The translations under genes were made by a program, and so were the position numbers. Below are positions 33,993-43,700 of a DNA stretch of 64,000 nucleotides, in pieces (positions within the stretch are counted from its first letter, which is position 1; the number at the start of each line of letters is the position of its first letter). Below the pieces are notes generated by a model that was given only the letters and a program-made list of their open reading frames with translations, made no database searches and was not told the origin of the DNA. This stretch comes from Ilyomonas sp965247435 (GTDB lineage: Bacteria; Bacteroidota; Bacteroidia; Chitinophagales; Chitinophagaceae). The stretch covers positions 4,712,001-4,776,000 of the forward strand of contig OZ252019.1 in assembly GCA_965247435.1 (NCBI GenBank), in the 5' to 3' direction.

Positions 33993-34474
33993 AGATAGCA
34001 AAAGCCGTCTTTAATAAACGGAATTAAGGTTGGCGAAACAGATAGGAGATTTATTACTTATTTTTTTTAACCCAAAATTCAGGCTTGAGCATACTTATAT
34101 TCCTGCATTACCATTATTTCTTATTAACTAACCATATAAAAACAGACTACAACTGTTATTAATAATTCGAAATTAATTAACGCTGTAGGAATACCGGCTT
34201 TTAACGGTATTTAAAGCATTAGGTGTTAAAAAAGGCAAAAGCGCTGTTGGCTAATATTGACCAGCCAACGGTATTGTGGCAGCTTTAGAGAATCAAAAAC
34301 TAAATAACCAGCTTTAAACAGTAAAAGCAGGCATTATTTATATAAGGCTTTAATAAAAAACCAATATAAGTAAATGCACAACATCTATTTACTTATATTG
34401 GTTTAACATCAGCCCAATCTTAAATTGCAAAACCTGTATTTCATTAAGTCAAACGAATGCCACTTTCCCGATTA
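33993..34474. other. Gap between convergent genes
   Basis: About 480 bp between the reductase gene and the sugar transferase gene. No gene is seen. A GTTGGCT...AGCCAAC hairpin lies at about 34237-34268 and a 15-bp terminator-like hairpin at 34361-34401. The rest is AT-rich. Confidence 0.5.
34361..34401 (-). terminator. Intrinsic terminator of the exopolysaccharide operon
   Basis: Perfect 15-bp inverted repeat at 34361-34375 and 34387-34401 with an 11-nt loop. On the minus strand it is followed by TTTTTTATT, giving a classical hairpin plus T-run about 75 bp after the last gene of the polysaccharide cluster. The stem is AT-rich. Confidence 0.7.
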
Positions 34475-35866
34475 TTAATACGCCATTTCTTCGCCCTGGA
34501 TAGTATTTACAATCGTACGCATCACCACTTTCAAATCCATTATCAGGCTCCAGTTTTCCATGTACCAAAGATCATACTCCACGCGCTTTTCCATCTGTAA
34601 TACATTAATTGTTTCACCGCGGTAGCCGTTTACCTGTGCCCAGCCCGTGATACCGGGTTTTAAGAACTGACGCACCATATACTGGTCTATCAGGCGCGAA
34701 TATTCATCGGTGTGTTTCAGCATGTGCGGTCGCGGGCCTACTATACTCATATCACCTTTCAGCACATTAATGAACTGTGGAAATTCATCGAGGCTGGTAC
34801 GACGCAGAAACCGGCCGATGCGCGTAATCCGCTTATCATCACGCGAAGCCTGCATATTATTAGCATTATCATTCACATACATGCTGCGAAACTTAAAACA
34901 CATAAAGTCTTTATTGTTTTTACCGCTGCGTGGTTGCGTAAAAAATACAGGTCCCCGGTTTTCGAGCCAGATTAATAAACCAATGACAGGAATGAGCCAC
35001 GATAAAATAAAGATTGTTACCAGCGCACTAACCACAATATCGAATGTCCGCTTCTTAATGCGGTTGTTCAGGTCTTCCAGCGGCTCACGGCGCATAGACA
35101 TTACCGGCATGCCTTCCATATAATCCACATGCATTTTCCGGTTAATAAAAAAACCCAGATCAGGCACCACTTTAAAACGGATACAATTCTGGTCGGCATC
35201 TTTCATCAGGCTGTAAATGTAGCGGTTGTGCTCCGGCGCTATGGTAGAGTATATTTCTGTTACGCCATGCTGCTTACATACCTGTAATGCATTCTTTACA
35301 CTGTTGAGAATGGGATAAGCAGAAAGCTCGTTTACCTTGTCGTGTTCTTCACAAAACCCTATAATCTGTTTATTTACTTCGTCGCGCTCCAGATAACTGA
35401 CGAGCCGCTTGGAAATATTATTATAGCCCAGCACCAGCACTTTACCGGAGAAGCCATTGCGCTTTCTGAAATATTGATGCAGTATAGAAAAAATAAACCG
35501 GTTGCTTAACAACGCACCAAAAATAAAAGTAAGAAGCACTGTAATGAATATCCGCGACAGCTCCATCATACGGAAGAAGAAAAGATACACAACCGTTACC
35601 AGCAAAAAATAAATGTATGCCTGCAAAAATTTTCTGATCAGGTATTCTACAGAGGTTACAAACTTTTCGTGATATACATTTTCAATCAACACAATACTTA
35701 ACCAGGCGATGCTTAAAAACAAGCCAAAGAAGTCGTATTGCGTGCCTTCGGATATCAGGCCTTCGGCATGAAAGAAATAGCGGCTTAAAAAAAATACCGC
35801 GTTAATAGTAACAAAGTCTATAAGTGCCAGCGAAAACTGGAGTGATCGTAAAAACTTAACGTTCAT
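34475..35866 (-). CDS. Undecaprenyl-phosphate glucose/galactose phosphotransferase (WbaP/WcaJ-like)
   Basis: 463 residues from ATG 35866; the frame extends to 36073 but that would overlap the WecG gene and gives no membrane start. It loads the first sugar phosphate onto undecaprenyl phosphate to begin polysaccharide repeat synthesis. Four N-terminal membrane segments (~10-130), a CoA-binding-like Rossmann domain (~140-260), another membrane segment near 280, and the Bac_transf catalytic domain follow, with KFRSM, SLDEFPQFINVLKGDMS and VGPRPH. Last gene of the cluster, 7 nt after WecG. Confidence 0.93.
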   Translation of the reverse strand: MNVKFLRSLQFSLALIDFVTINAVFFLSRYFFHAEGLISEGTQYDFFGLFLSIAWLSIVLIENVYHEKFVTSVEYLIRKFLQAYIYFLLVTVVYLFFFRMMELSRIFITVLLTFIFGALLSNRFIFSILHQYFRKRNGFSGKVLVLGYNNISKRLVSYLERDEVNKQIIGFCEEHDKVNELSAYPILNSVKNALQVCKQHGVTEIYSTIAPEHNRYIYSLMKDADQNCIRFKVVPDLGFFINRKMHVDYMEGMPVMSMRREPLEDLNNRIKKRTFDIVVSALVTIFILSWLIPVIGLLIWLENRGPVFFTQPRSGKNNKDFMCFKFRSMYVNDNANNMQASRDDKRITRIGRFLRRTSLDEFPQFINVLKGDMSIVGPRPHMLKHTDEYSRLIDQYMVRQFLKPGITGWAQVNGYRGETINVLQMEKRVEYDLWYMENWSLIMDLKVVMRTIVNTIQGEEMAY

Positions 35867-35873
35867 GCGGAGA

Positions 35874-36659
35874 TCATTGATAAGTGATGTTGGACCCGGC
35901 AGACGGCGTCCGGTCAAATGCCTGGGTAATGTACTCGCGGCACAGCAGCCATACAAAAACAGAATTGGTAACAGCATAGCGGCTAAAGAGGCGTTTAGGT
36001 TCCTGGCTGAGGCGATAAGCCCATTCAAGACCGTAATCCTGCATCCATAGCGGGGCGCGTTTTTGCTGGCCAATCATTACCGGCAGCGCACCGCCGATAC
36101 CTACCATGCAGGCTTTGATGCGACCTTTCATGGCAGCCATCCATTTCTCCTGTTTAGGGCAGCCAAGTGCCACAAAAACAAGCTGGGCGCCCGAATTGTT
36201 TATCTGTTGTACCATTGCTTCTTCCTCAGCGGGCGTCAACTGCCGGAACGGCGGGCTGCAGAGTCCGGCAACAATCAGTTGCGGATGATGTACCTGCAGG
36301 TATTCCTTTGTTTGCTCCAGCATAGCCTGCGTGCCACCAAAAAAATAAACGGATAAGTTTTGCGCTTCCGCACCCTTTATAAGGTCGGGCAGCAAATCCA
36401 TGCCGGCTACGCGGTCCTGCTTTTGCTTGTAGAGAAGGCGCAGCGCCCAGGTGATGGGCTTGCCATCCGGTGTGGTGATGTCTGCCTCGCTAACCACCTT
36501 TGCAAAATTTTTATCCCTGTAAGCTTCCACCAGCATGTGTACGTTAGCTACGCATGTGTAAGCGCTTTTACCGGTTTTAGCCGTGTTAAGAATATCCTGT
36601 GTAATGGTACTGTACGAGCCTGTATTAACTGCAATGCTCAGCAGGTTTGTTTTTTTCAT
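35874..36659 (-). CDS. WecG/TagA/CpsF family glycosyltransferase
   Basis: 261 residues, full length for GT26. It transfers an amino sugar (ManNAc or ManNAcA in known cases) to a lipid-linked acceptor at the inner membrane. Family motifs: CVANVHMLVEAYRD, TPDGKPITWAL (with the conserved Asp) and the FVALGCPKQEKWM segment. It overlaps the GT4 stop codon by 4 nt (ATGA), showing translational coupling, and precedes the polyprenyl-phosphate sugar transferase. Confidence 0.93.
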   Translation of the reverse strand: MKKTNLLSIAVNTGSYSTITQDILNTAKTGKSAYTCVANVHMLVEAYRDKNFAKVVSEADITTPDGKPITWALRLLYKQKQDRVAGMDLLPDLIKGAEAQNLSVYFFGGTQAMLEQTKEYLQVHHPQLIVAGLCSPPFRQLTPAEEEAMVQQINNSGAQLVFVALGCPKQEKWMAAMKGRIKACMVGIGGALPVMIGQQKRAPLWMQDYGLEWAYRLSQEPKRLFSRYAVTNSVFVWLLCREYITQAFDRTPSAGSNITYQ

Positions 36660-37813
36660 CGGGTTACGGATTTGTATATTTTCATCAACTGGTCAAAATT
36701 TTTCTCCGGCGTGTACCGCTGCAGGTAAGACGCACGGGCATTAGCATAAAAATTGTCTCTCTCTTCTGCCGGCATCGTTTGCCAGCGTTCTGTTTTGTCT
36801 TTTAAATCGTTGGTATCTCCGGCTTCAAAATGCAATCCGTTATAGCCATCTTCTATCATTGTTTCCATAGCGCCCATACGCGATGCTATAACCGGCGTGC
36901 CGCAGGCCAGGGCTTCAATAATAGTAAGCGGGTTGCCTTCGTACCAGATAGAGGAGAAAAGGAGCGCTGTGCAATTTCTCAGCTCCTCAAGAATAACAGC
37001 TTTATCCTGAAAACCTAAGTACTTAATGTTAGCATACTTTGCTCCGTAACTCAGCACCAGGTCGCACAACGGCCCATCTCCGATTATAGACAGATTATAA
37101 GCAGCGCCGGCAAAGGCATCCAATAGTGTACGAATACCTTTTTCTTCAGATAACCGGCCTACAAACAAAAAGTGTTGCTGCCGGGTACGTGTTTCCGCTT
37201 GTATATCTGCTATAAAATTGGGTTTTACCACCAACTGGTTAGCCGTAAAATGAATATTCGATCTTGTAAAAATGCTTTTTGCATTTTCCGTTAATACAAT
37301 GTATTTATCAATGCTCCTCCAGGTGCCGGCTACTTTGTGGCTCCAGATAGTAAAAGCGAGCCAGAAAGTTTGCAGGTATGAGTTACGATATACTTTTTTA
37401 AAAACAGCAGCCCATGGGAAGGCAGCGTACATAGATTGCAGAAACAGCTTGTTATTGCTAAGCAGTGTGCCGGAAGGACACAGCAGGCGATAGTTATGCA
37501 GGGTATGCACTACCGGAATGCCTCTCCTTTTTGCAGCCCTTATAACAGAGGGCGATGCGCCATAATGCCAGTTGTGTATATGTATCACATCGGGCTTTTC
37601 TGCCGTAATCCAATTGTTAATCACTTTACTGGAGCCAGTATTATAAATACCACTGAAGAAGCCGGTGAGCTGGCTTATTCTGCCGGTTGCGTTTTTAAAA
37701 TATAAAATACTTACAGGAAGTTGATGGCCTTTCAGCAGTTGGTATTCCTGCTCTACCATTACGTCCTCGCCGCCCTTTTGCAAATAAGAAGTATGCACAA
37801 TACCCACCTTCAT
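36656..37813 (-). CDS. Glycosyltransferase family 4 (GT4)
   Basis: 385 residues with two Rossmann-like halves. The N-terminal half contains MKVGIVHTSYLQKGGEDVM and the HIHNWHYG motif; the C-terminal half has FVGRLSEEKGIRTLLDAF, IIGDGP and the GT4 E-x7-E motif in EGNPLTIIEALACGTP. It probably adds a sugar from a nucleotide-sugar donor to the lipid-linked repeat. A 341-bp gap separates it from the rest of the cluster, so it may start a separate transcript of three genes. Confidence 0.92.
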   Translation of the reverse strand: MKVGIVHTSYLQKGGEDVMVEQEYQLLKGHQLPVSILYFKNATGRISQLTGFFSGIYNTGSSKVINNWITAEKPDVIHIHNWHYGASPSVIRAAKRRGIPVVHTLHNYRLLCPSGTLLSNNKLFLQSMYAAFPWAAVFKKVYRNSYLQTFWLAFTIWSHKVAGTWRSIDKYIVLTENAKSIFTRSNIHFTANQLVVKPNFIADIQAETRTRQQHFLFVGRLSEEKGIRTLLDAFAGAAYNLSIIGDGPLCDLVLSYGAKYANIKYLGFQDKAVILEELRNCTALLFSSIWYEGNPLTIIEALACGTPVIASRMGAMETMIEDGYNGLHFEAGDTNDLKDKTERWQTMPAEERDNFYANARASYLQRYTPEKNFDQLMKIYKSVTR

Positions 37814-38154
37814 CGTTTACGATTTATACATTTTTTCTTTCTATAGACAAGCAAAAGGAGCCATCCTGATACTATAAATACAGCTATTACAGTGGGGAGT
37901 TGAAAGCTGTGCGGTGTATTCAATGGTGATCTCTCAAATGATTATTAATTTTTTATGTACGAAATTTATAATACACAGAGTTTGTTACACATTCAAGTTT
38001 AGGTTCACAGCGTGATATATCAACTATCAGGCCATCGAAAACAAAATTACAGGGTTATATATAATTTTTTTATTAACTCACTTTGATACGCTGTATCAGT
38101 AAAGGGAAGCGCATAAATACCCGCGCTTTCCCCCTTAATAAGATTGTCTCATCA
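37814..38154. other. Gap inside the polysaccharide cluster
   Basis: 341 bp, AT-rich, no gene. It holds a small hairpin TGATAC-GCT-GTATCA near 38084-38098. It may hold a promoter for the last three genes or an mRNA control element, but no clear consensus boxes were seen. Confidence 0.4.
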
Positions 38155-39177
38155 TCAGGCAAACATCTTTTTAACCAGGTACTTACCTGCGAAATAAGGC
38201 CGGCGTTGCAAGGGAATAGACGGTATAAGAAAGGTGTGCTGCAGCCGCTGCCGTATCTGCTCTTTGCTCACGCTTTCCGGTCTGAAATTAATTTTTTGCA
38301 GCCATCCAAATAATTGTTTAAACCCGAACCTTTTCTCTGCGGGCAGGTGCCATACAGCAAGGTTTACATCGCTGCTTTCTACATTTCTGAAAGAGGTAGG
38401 ATCTGTCCACAGGCGCTTTATATATTTATTGGCCTGGCCGCCTTTAAACCCGTTTTTATAAAATAAATAACTTAATACATGTGCTTCTTCATGCAGCTTT
38501 GGCTGCGCTGTTTCATACAGTTTCATCAACTGCTGCCACACGCTATAAAAATCATTTATGATGGTTTTAACTACAGCAATTGTGCTTGCGTAAAACTCGC
38601 CGGCATGGTACTGTGGCAAATCCTGCACAACTTTACCGGCCAGCACGCCGAAAATTGCCTGCATGTCTTTTCTCGAATTACCATTAATGATGTGCGCAGG
38701 ATCATAGTCTATCACATAAGTAATGCAGCGCTCAGCGGCTACTTCCTTAAACAGGCCGGAGAGGTCGCTCGTAATAATGCAGTCAGAATCCAGCAGCAGG
38801 AAGTTATCATTCTCCTTGAAATCGGCATGCTGACTGATAAACTTAAAAATAGAAAATTCGTAAAACTGGTTGCGCCATTGGTTAAAATAACCTTGTGGTG
38901 TTATGTACTCGAAAGGCGTAACATAAAAGTTTACATCCAGCTTTTGCAGCAACGCTTTTACTGCTGTGCCTTCTACCACCGGCAACTTATCTGTATTGCT
39001 AAACAGCGCCAGTGTTGCACCGGGGTTATAGTGCCGCGCCATGGTATAAAAACAACAGATGCAGCGCCAGTAGATATCCTGTACGCTGGCATCAGAAGAT
39101 TTGCCTTTGGCAGAAGGAAAATAAGTACCTGTGTCCTCGGTATCTACACATATCCAGGTAGCAATAATATTTTTCAT
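38155..39177 (-). CDS. Putative GT-A-fold glycosyltransferase, family not recognised
   Basis: 340 residues. A nucleotide-sugar-binding DxD-like motif is visible in FLLLDSDCIIT (~residue 128), preceded by a GT8-like arrangement with FFYEFSIFKF-type helices. The C-terminal part is aromatic-rich and includes LHEEAHVLSYLFYKNGF. No signal peptide or membrane segment. It lies 8 nt after the neighbouring transferase, inside the polysaccharide cluster, so glycosyl transfer is a reasonable inference; donor and acceptor are unknown. Confidence 0.65.
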   Translation of the reverse strand: MKNIIATWICVDTEDTGTYFPSAKGKSSDASVQDIYWRCICCFYTMARHYNPGATLALFSNTDKLPVVEGTAVKALLQKLDVNFYVTPFEYITPQGYFNQWRNQFYEFSIFKFISQHADFKENDNFLLLDSDCIITSDLSGLFKEVAAERCITYVIDYDPAHIINGNSRKDMQAIFGVLAGKVVQDLPQYHAGEFYASTIAVVKTIINDFYSVWQQLMKLYETAQPKLHEEAHVLSYLFYKNGFKGGQANKYIKRLWTDPTSFRNVESSDVNLAVWHLPAEKRFGFKQLFGWLQKINFRPESVSKEQIRQRLQHTFLIPSIPLQRRPYFAGKYLVKKMFA

Positions 39178-39185
39178 AACAGGGT

Positions 39186-40094
39186 TTAGTTAAGCAGGCT
39201 TTTTAGCTTATACAAAAGGCGCGTTTTAATGCTATACGTATTGGTAAACTGCTTTAAAATCTCCGGATTTATGTGTGGCTCATCGGGAAAGCAGAAGCTG
39301 GATTTATCCGAATGATCGAGCACAGTAGAAAACCTTGACCGGTTGATGCCGGAGGTATGGGTGGCTGCACCGCCAAAACCTTCGTTCGACACCTTGGACA
39401 CAATGGGAAAAACGGTATAGCTGTTATTTTTAAACTGGTTGTAGGTCCAGCGTATGGCCCAGGAGTTGATAGCGCCGTTCATCTGTTTTTTTAACATGCC
39501 TGTCATATCAGAACCCATCCGGTTAAATCGCCGTTGCATGCGTCTGTCGGCCATAAATGCTCTATAATCAGTCACTTTCCAGTCTATGCGCTCCCAGCGG
39601 TCTTTCCAGGTAGCCCAGCCCCAGCAGGAAGCACGCTTCGTAAAATAAACATCGGTATCCGGCATTGCTTTAATAGGCACTGTATAGCCCGCAACAGAAA
39701 ATACGGAGGTATTGTTTTGATAATACGCCAATGCTGCGTTCATGTAATCCAGAAAGTTGACAGATACTACGAGGTCATCCTCCAGCACGATTACCCGCTG
39801 TGCGTCATTAATGATTTTTGTTACACCGCTTATGATAGATTCCGCGAGGCCTTTATTGGTAGCGGCAAAATGCGGGGTCACAGATTTAAAACCTTTTACA
39901 GCTTTTACAAAATTTCGCACGGCGGTTACCTGCTCTTCATCTTTGGGACTGCCGGCTGCGTCGGAAAAAATATACAAGTCTGTTTGTTTGGCGAGATTGT
40001 TTTTTTGCAGCGACGCAATGGTTTCTTTTAAGGTATCCAGCCGCTTGTAAACAAACAGACAAACCGGGGCATATATATATTCAACGTCGTTCAT
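39186..40094 (-). CDS. GT-A glycosyltransferase (GT2/GNT-I-like)
   Basis: 302 residues. The N-terminal half fits a GT2-like fold: APVCLFVYKRLDTLKETIASL, a TNKGLAESIISGV segment and the acidic EDDLVVS motif (~106). The C-terminal half resembles GNT-I-type transferases, with RASCWGWATWKDRW. It lies 6 nt from the preceding GT2 gene and 8 nt from the next gene, so it is co-transcribed. Sugar specificity unknown. Confidence 0.85.
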   Translation of the reverse strand: MNDVEYIYAPVCLFVYKRLDTLKETIASLQKNNLAKQTDLYIFSDAAGSPKDEEQVTAVRNFVKAVKGFKSVTPHFAATNKGLAESIISGVTKIINDAQRVIVLEDDLVVSVNFLDYMNAALAYYQNNTSVFSVAGYTVPIKAMPDTDVYFTKRASCWGWATWKDRWERIDWKVTDYRAFMADRRMQRRFNRMGSDMTGMLKKQMNGAINSWAIRWTYNQFKNNSYTVFPIVSKVSNEGFGGAATHTSGINRSRFSTVLDHSDKSSFCFPDEPHINPEILKQFTNTYSIKTRLLYKLKSLLN

Positions 40095-40100
40095 ACAATG

Positions 40101-40964
40101 TTATTTTACCAGCAGGCTTTTTACAATCCTGGCCACATCTATCGTAAAATATACCGGCGGATAAATGGTAGCATGGCGCTTGGCCCAGTGCCAACGGTAC
40201 CTGCTGTTTGCCGGCGATTTAATAGAAGTAAAAACATCTTTATAATATTTCCAGTTTTTCTTCCGGTTATTTAGCCCGGTAGCTTCCACATGGTTATATA
40301 CAACGGCGGCAGTAGCGATTACTAGTTTGTAGCCCCTTTTTTTTGCACGCAGCGAAAAATCCTCATCGGCCATATAATGCGGGAAATGCTGTATGTCGTA
40401 CAAGCCTATTTCTTTAAAAACTTTTACCGGGATTAATATGCCCCGGCCGGGCAGCAAATCGGTGGACAGCGCATCAGTACTGCTTTTTAAATCGCTATAA
40501 GATAACGGCGCCGTAAGTCCCGGCCCGTATTTGGCCGTCTTTGAGTTCCAGCGCGTACCGGCAAAATGTATAGTATCAGGCGCATTTATATTCACCGATA
40601 CCGAACCTATAATTGCCTTGGAGTGTTTAGCGGCAACAGCCAGCAACGCATCCAGGTAATCTTCCTTTACTACGAGGTCGTTATTTAAAGTAAGTATATA
40701 ATCGGCATCGGAAACAGATAGCTCCAACGCTTTTTGCACACCGGCATTGGTAGCGCCCGTCCACCACATATTGCCATCGCCGCCTACAATTATTGCTTCG
40801 GGGTAATGTTGCTTAAGGTAAGCCGCCGTGCCATCGGTAGATCCATCATCCACAACAATAATGGTATGGTTGGTATAACGTTGCTGCATAAGCGACTGTA
40901 CACAGGCGGCTGTAAAATGAAGCCGGTTATGCACCGGAATAACTGTGTAAATCATCGGTTTCAT
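40101..40964 (-). CDS. Glycosyltransferase family 2 (rhamnosyltransferase-like)
   Basis: 287 residues. Typical GT2 signatures: VIPVHNRLHFTAACVQSL, VVDDGSTDGTAAYL, GGDGNMWWTGATNAGVQ and the NNDLVVKEDYLD motif. The start overlaps the preceding polymerase gene by ~38 nt (or 29 nt if ATG 40955 is used). The WWTG pattern is common in dTDP-sugar transferases of the rhamnosyl type, but this is only suggestive. Confidence 0.92.
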   Translation of the reverse strand: MKPMIYTVIPVHNRLHFTAACVQSLMQQRYTNHTIIVVDDGSTDGTAAYLKQHYPEAIIVGGDGNMWWTGATNAGVQKALELSVSDADYILTLNNDLVVKEDYLDALLAVAAKHSKAIIGSVSVNINAPDTIHFAGTRWNSKTAKYGPGLTAPLSYSDLKSSTDALSTDLLPGRGILIPVKVFKEIGLYDIQHFPHYMADEDFSLRAKKRGYKLVIATAAVVYNHVEATGLNNRKKNWKYYKDVFTSIKSPANSRYRWHWAKRHATIYPPVYFTIDVARIVKSLLVK

Positions 40965-42177
40965 TTTTCTTTTCCAGGTAATACAGGCACAATCCTACAT
41001 GTGCCCAAAACACCACCGGCAATACATAGCTCAGTGAAAACAACAGGCCGCTTACGCAAAACGGTATGAGTATGATTGCCTGCTGCGAAAGGGTGCGGGT
41101 AAAGGCTTTTATTAAAATAACACCAAGGAAAAAATATTTAAGCAGCAACCCTGCAATGCCATGATAAAATAAAATTTCAATAAAACCCTCATGAAAATGC
41201 TGGCCGGAATTTTCGTCCCACCAGTCCACTAAAGGATTACGCACATAAAAACCTCCGAAAGACCAGCCGAGCCAGGGCTTTTGCTTTATCATTTCGCCAT
41301 ATACTTCTGTCTGGTCTATGCGAAAATTACCGGTGCTGCCTTCTTTGGCGGGATTCAGTATTTCGCTAAACCTGTCCGACATAAAACTGAGGAAACCAGG
41401 ATAAAGGTTGGATAGATAAACCAGCGCAAGAGAACCAGCAAGCAGTAATATGGTAACCAGATTAAAGAAGCCGGAAGCATTTTTCCTGCTGCTTTTTAAC
41501 GCCAGCAGAATATAAAAAACGGTTGCGAAAATCGTGCAGCTCCATACCGAGCGGTGCTGATGAATAAGTATAATGGTAAAGCAAAGGAAAAACCATAACA
41601 GGTTGCTCCATTTACGTGTTTGAATATATTTGTTCAGGTACCAGAGATACGGTATAATAATCATTAAGATAGACCGTGCATGTATAATACGGCTATCGCC
41701 GGAGAAAGGCCCGTAATCATCCATATCTACCTGCTCAAGGCTAAACGAAAAGCCATGCCCGTAAACAAGCATAAACAGGATATAGGTAAAGAGATAAAAC
41801 TTAGCTATAAACTCCAGCAAATCAAAATCGAATGAACGGCAAACAGCCTTAATGAAAATAACATATACCACCGGGTAAACAACCGAAAAAAGCGTAAACT
41901 GCTGGAAAAAAGTGCCATACGTTACCAGCGATTCAAATACCAGTTTGATCATGAGCACCGTAAAAAGGCCAATCACAATTTTCTCACTGCGCTTCAGCCT
42001 TTTAAAGTAAAACAACACAAAGCCATATACCAGCAGGCTGAGCACTTTTGCGTAATTAAGCGTAATGGCCGAACTGGGTATCAGCAGCCAGGAAAAAACG
42101 CCTTCTGCAAAAAAATAAGTCAGGAAAAGTAATATGAATTCATTCAGGTGAAAGCGGTAGTTGAACAGCCGGATCAT
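40927..42177 (-). CDS. O-antigen polymerase/ligase-like membrane protein (Wzy-like)
   Basis: 416 residues from ATG 42177 (MIRLF); the frame opens at 42198. About 10-12 hydrophobic segments spread along the length, and the periplasmic loop has the family-typical WLGWSFGGFYVRNPLVDWW-like and FHEGFIEILFYHGI motifs. Such proteins polymerise lipid-linked repeats or ligate them on the periplasmic side. Only one such gene is in the cluster and no Wzx flippase is seen within the window. Confidence 0.85.
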   Translation of the reverse strand: MIRLFNYRFHLNEFILLFLTYFFAEGVFSWLLIPSSAITLNYAKVLSLLVYGFVLFYFKRLKRSEKIVIGLFTVLMIKLVFESLVTYGTFFQQFTLFSVVYPVVYVIFIKAVCRSFDFDLLEFIAKFYLFTYILFMLVYGHGFSFSLEQVDMDDYGPFSGDSRIIHARSILMIIIPYLWYLNKYIQTRKWSNLLWFFLCFTIILIHQHRSVWSCTIFATVFYILLALKSSRKNASGFFNLVTILLLAGSLALVYLSNLYPGFLSFMSDRFSEILNPAKEGSTGNFRIDQTEVYGEMIKQKPWLGWSFGGFYVRNPLVDWWDENSGQHFHEGFIEILFYHGIAGLLLKYFFLGVILIKAFTRTLSQQAIILIPFCVSGLLFSLSYVLPVVFWAHVGLCLYYLEKKNETDDLHSYSGA

Positions 42178-42222
42178 GAATGGTTCGCTGCGTGTCATAA
42201 GAATAATTTAGCTCCGATACAT

Positions 42223-43032
42223 TTACACACTGGCTGTTAATTTTTCTGCAGCCCCTTTATTAATGCTTTTTTTTAAAATGCCTGCTGCTTTGTAATAAGC
42301 ACGCGGAAACAGGTTCTTGAATTGCATCAGACTCAACAGCCAGTTAAGCCCGATTACTTTCAGGCTGTTTCTGTTGTCTATCCATTTAACCGGCTTTTCG
42401 CCCTGCATATACATTTTCTGAAATGTACTTTCTTTTTCGGGTATAATAGCCCGGTAAATAACTGCCTTTTTATCTACGATGGCTTTGTTGATATAACCCG
42501 TATGTTTAAGCCGGAAATTCGTATTCAACTGTATGCCGCCAATGCCTTTTACATTAGGAGAGTCAATTATAATATTTTGAAAATATCCGCCCGGCGCTTC
42601 GCGCCACATAATACGGTCGTGCCCGGAGCTGTAATTGAGGCGATACCAGGAGCCGGCAAAATATTCCTTGTCAATAAAATGGAACCTGCGGAAGCCATAC
42701 TTGTTTACCCAACTGCGGTTCATTAATTTATCGAAATGGGCACGCGTAAGCTCCGGCTCAAATATTTCATCTATATCAATCCACAGGCACCAATCCGGCT
42801 TGCGGCTGCGTGCCAGCTCGTACATCATATTCTTATCACGACCCTCATGATAATCCCAGGTTTGCGCTATACTTACAACTTTAGGATGCGCTTTTAAGGT
42901 TTCATAAGTACCATCGGTAGAGCCGTTATCCAATACAACGATTTCATCCGCTAATTTTTCAAAACAATCGAGCCAGTCCTGTACAAAAAAAATTCCGTCT
43001 TTTACGCGTAGCATTACAACAAGCTTTGGCAT
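42223..43032 (-). CDS. Glycosyltransferase family 2
   Basis: 269 residues of the GT2 class that starts VVMLRVKDGIFFVQDWLD. It has the VVLDNGSTDGTYETL motif and the metal-binding DIDE (WIDIDEIFEPEL, ~88). The C-terminal half is basic (IKRSINKG-type tail). It lies 24-45 nt before the polymerase gene and 87 nt after the UpxY gene. Sugar specificity unknown. Confidence 0.9.
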   Translation of the reverse strand: MPKLVVMLRVKDGIFFVQDWLDCFEKLADEIVVLDNGSTDGTYETLKAHPKVVSIAQTWDYHEGRDKNMMYELARSRKPDWCLWIDIDEIFEPELTRAHFDKLMNRSWVNKYGFRRFHFIDKEYFAGSWYRLNYSSGHDRIMWREAPGGYFQNIIIDSPNVKGIGGIQLNTNFRLKHTGYINKAIVDKKAVIYRAIIPEKESTFQKMYMQGEKPVKWIDNRNSLKVIGLNWLLSLMQFKNLFPRAYYKAAGILKKSINKGAAEKLTASV

Positions 43033-43119
43033 AATACAGTAATCAGTTTATTTAATAATTAAGGGTTAACAAAGCAGTGATATAATAAAGACGCTTTTCT
43101 GCAACATACTTACAAGCAG

Positions 43120-43659
43120 CTACCGCGTACCTGCATAAAAACTGTCTGGCAGCGGCTGGTTTTTACCGGCAGTAATTACGGTAACGTTGGTATTTTTATC
43201 CGTTGCTTTAACAGTATAACCAAGCGATGGCAGCACCAGTTTCACGATATGCCGCTCGGCTGCGTTTAATACCGCCTCGCTCTCATGCTCGGTTGTTGGA
43301 GAGCTCCCCTGCACAACACCCGTTTTTTCCAGCGTTACCCGCTCGTAGGTATTTAAAAACCGGCGCAGTGTATATATCTCTTCTTCACCTATCACTGCCG
43401 GACTGCTCAGCCAGTAAACAAAATTTAAAACACCCGTTGTTTGCCTTACCACAGGCGCTTCACTTATATCCATATATACAAATACATATCCTCCAAATAA
43501 CGGCTGATAGACGATCTTATATTTACTGTGGCTGCTGTTGCGCGCGACCCGGTTGAAGGGCAAAAAACATTCAAACTTTTTTTTGGTCAGCAGGTCGCAA
43601 ACTTTTTGTTCACAGCCGGTTTTTGTATATACAATATACCACTCTTTTCGGGCTTCCAT
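43120..43659 (-). CDS. UpxY-type transcription antiterminator (NusG paralogue)
   Basis: 179 residues. The NusG N-terminal domain spans ~1-105 (EWYIVYTKTGCEQKVCDLL, then FLPFNR and YQPLFGGYVFVYMD). The C-terminal KOW part is degenerate: VVQGSSPTTEHESEAVLN stands where a glycine-rich KOW loop is expected, but KLVLPSLGYTVKA still matches the family end. These proteins let RNA polymerase read through long polysaccharide operons. Here it is third in the operon after the Wza- and Wzc-like genes, whereas in Bacteroides UpxY is usually first. Confidence 0.88.
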   Translation of the reverse strand: MEARKEWYIVYTKTGCEQKVCDLLTKKKFECFLPFNRVARNSSHSKYKIVYQPLFGGYVFVYMDISEAPVVRQTTGVLNFVYWLSSPAVIGEEEIYTLRRFLNTYERVTLEKTGVVQGSSPTTEHESEAVLNAAERHIVKLVLPSLGYTVKATDKNTNVTVITAGKNQPLPDSFYAGTR

Positions 43660-43700
43660 AGGTGATGATTTTATAAAAATAAAAGGGCTCAGGTAATCAT

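Noticed and set aside
35867..36073. Upstream extension of the sugar transferase frame
   Set aside because: It would overlap the WecG coding sequence by about 200 bp and adds a non-homologous N-terminus before the conserved membrane region.
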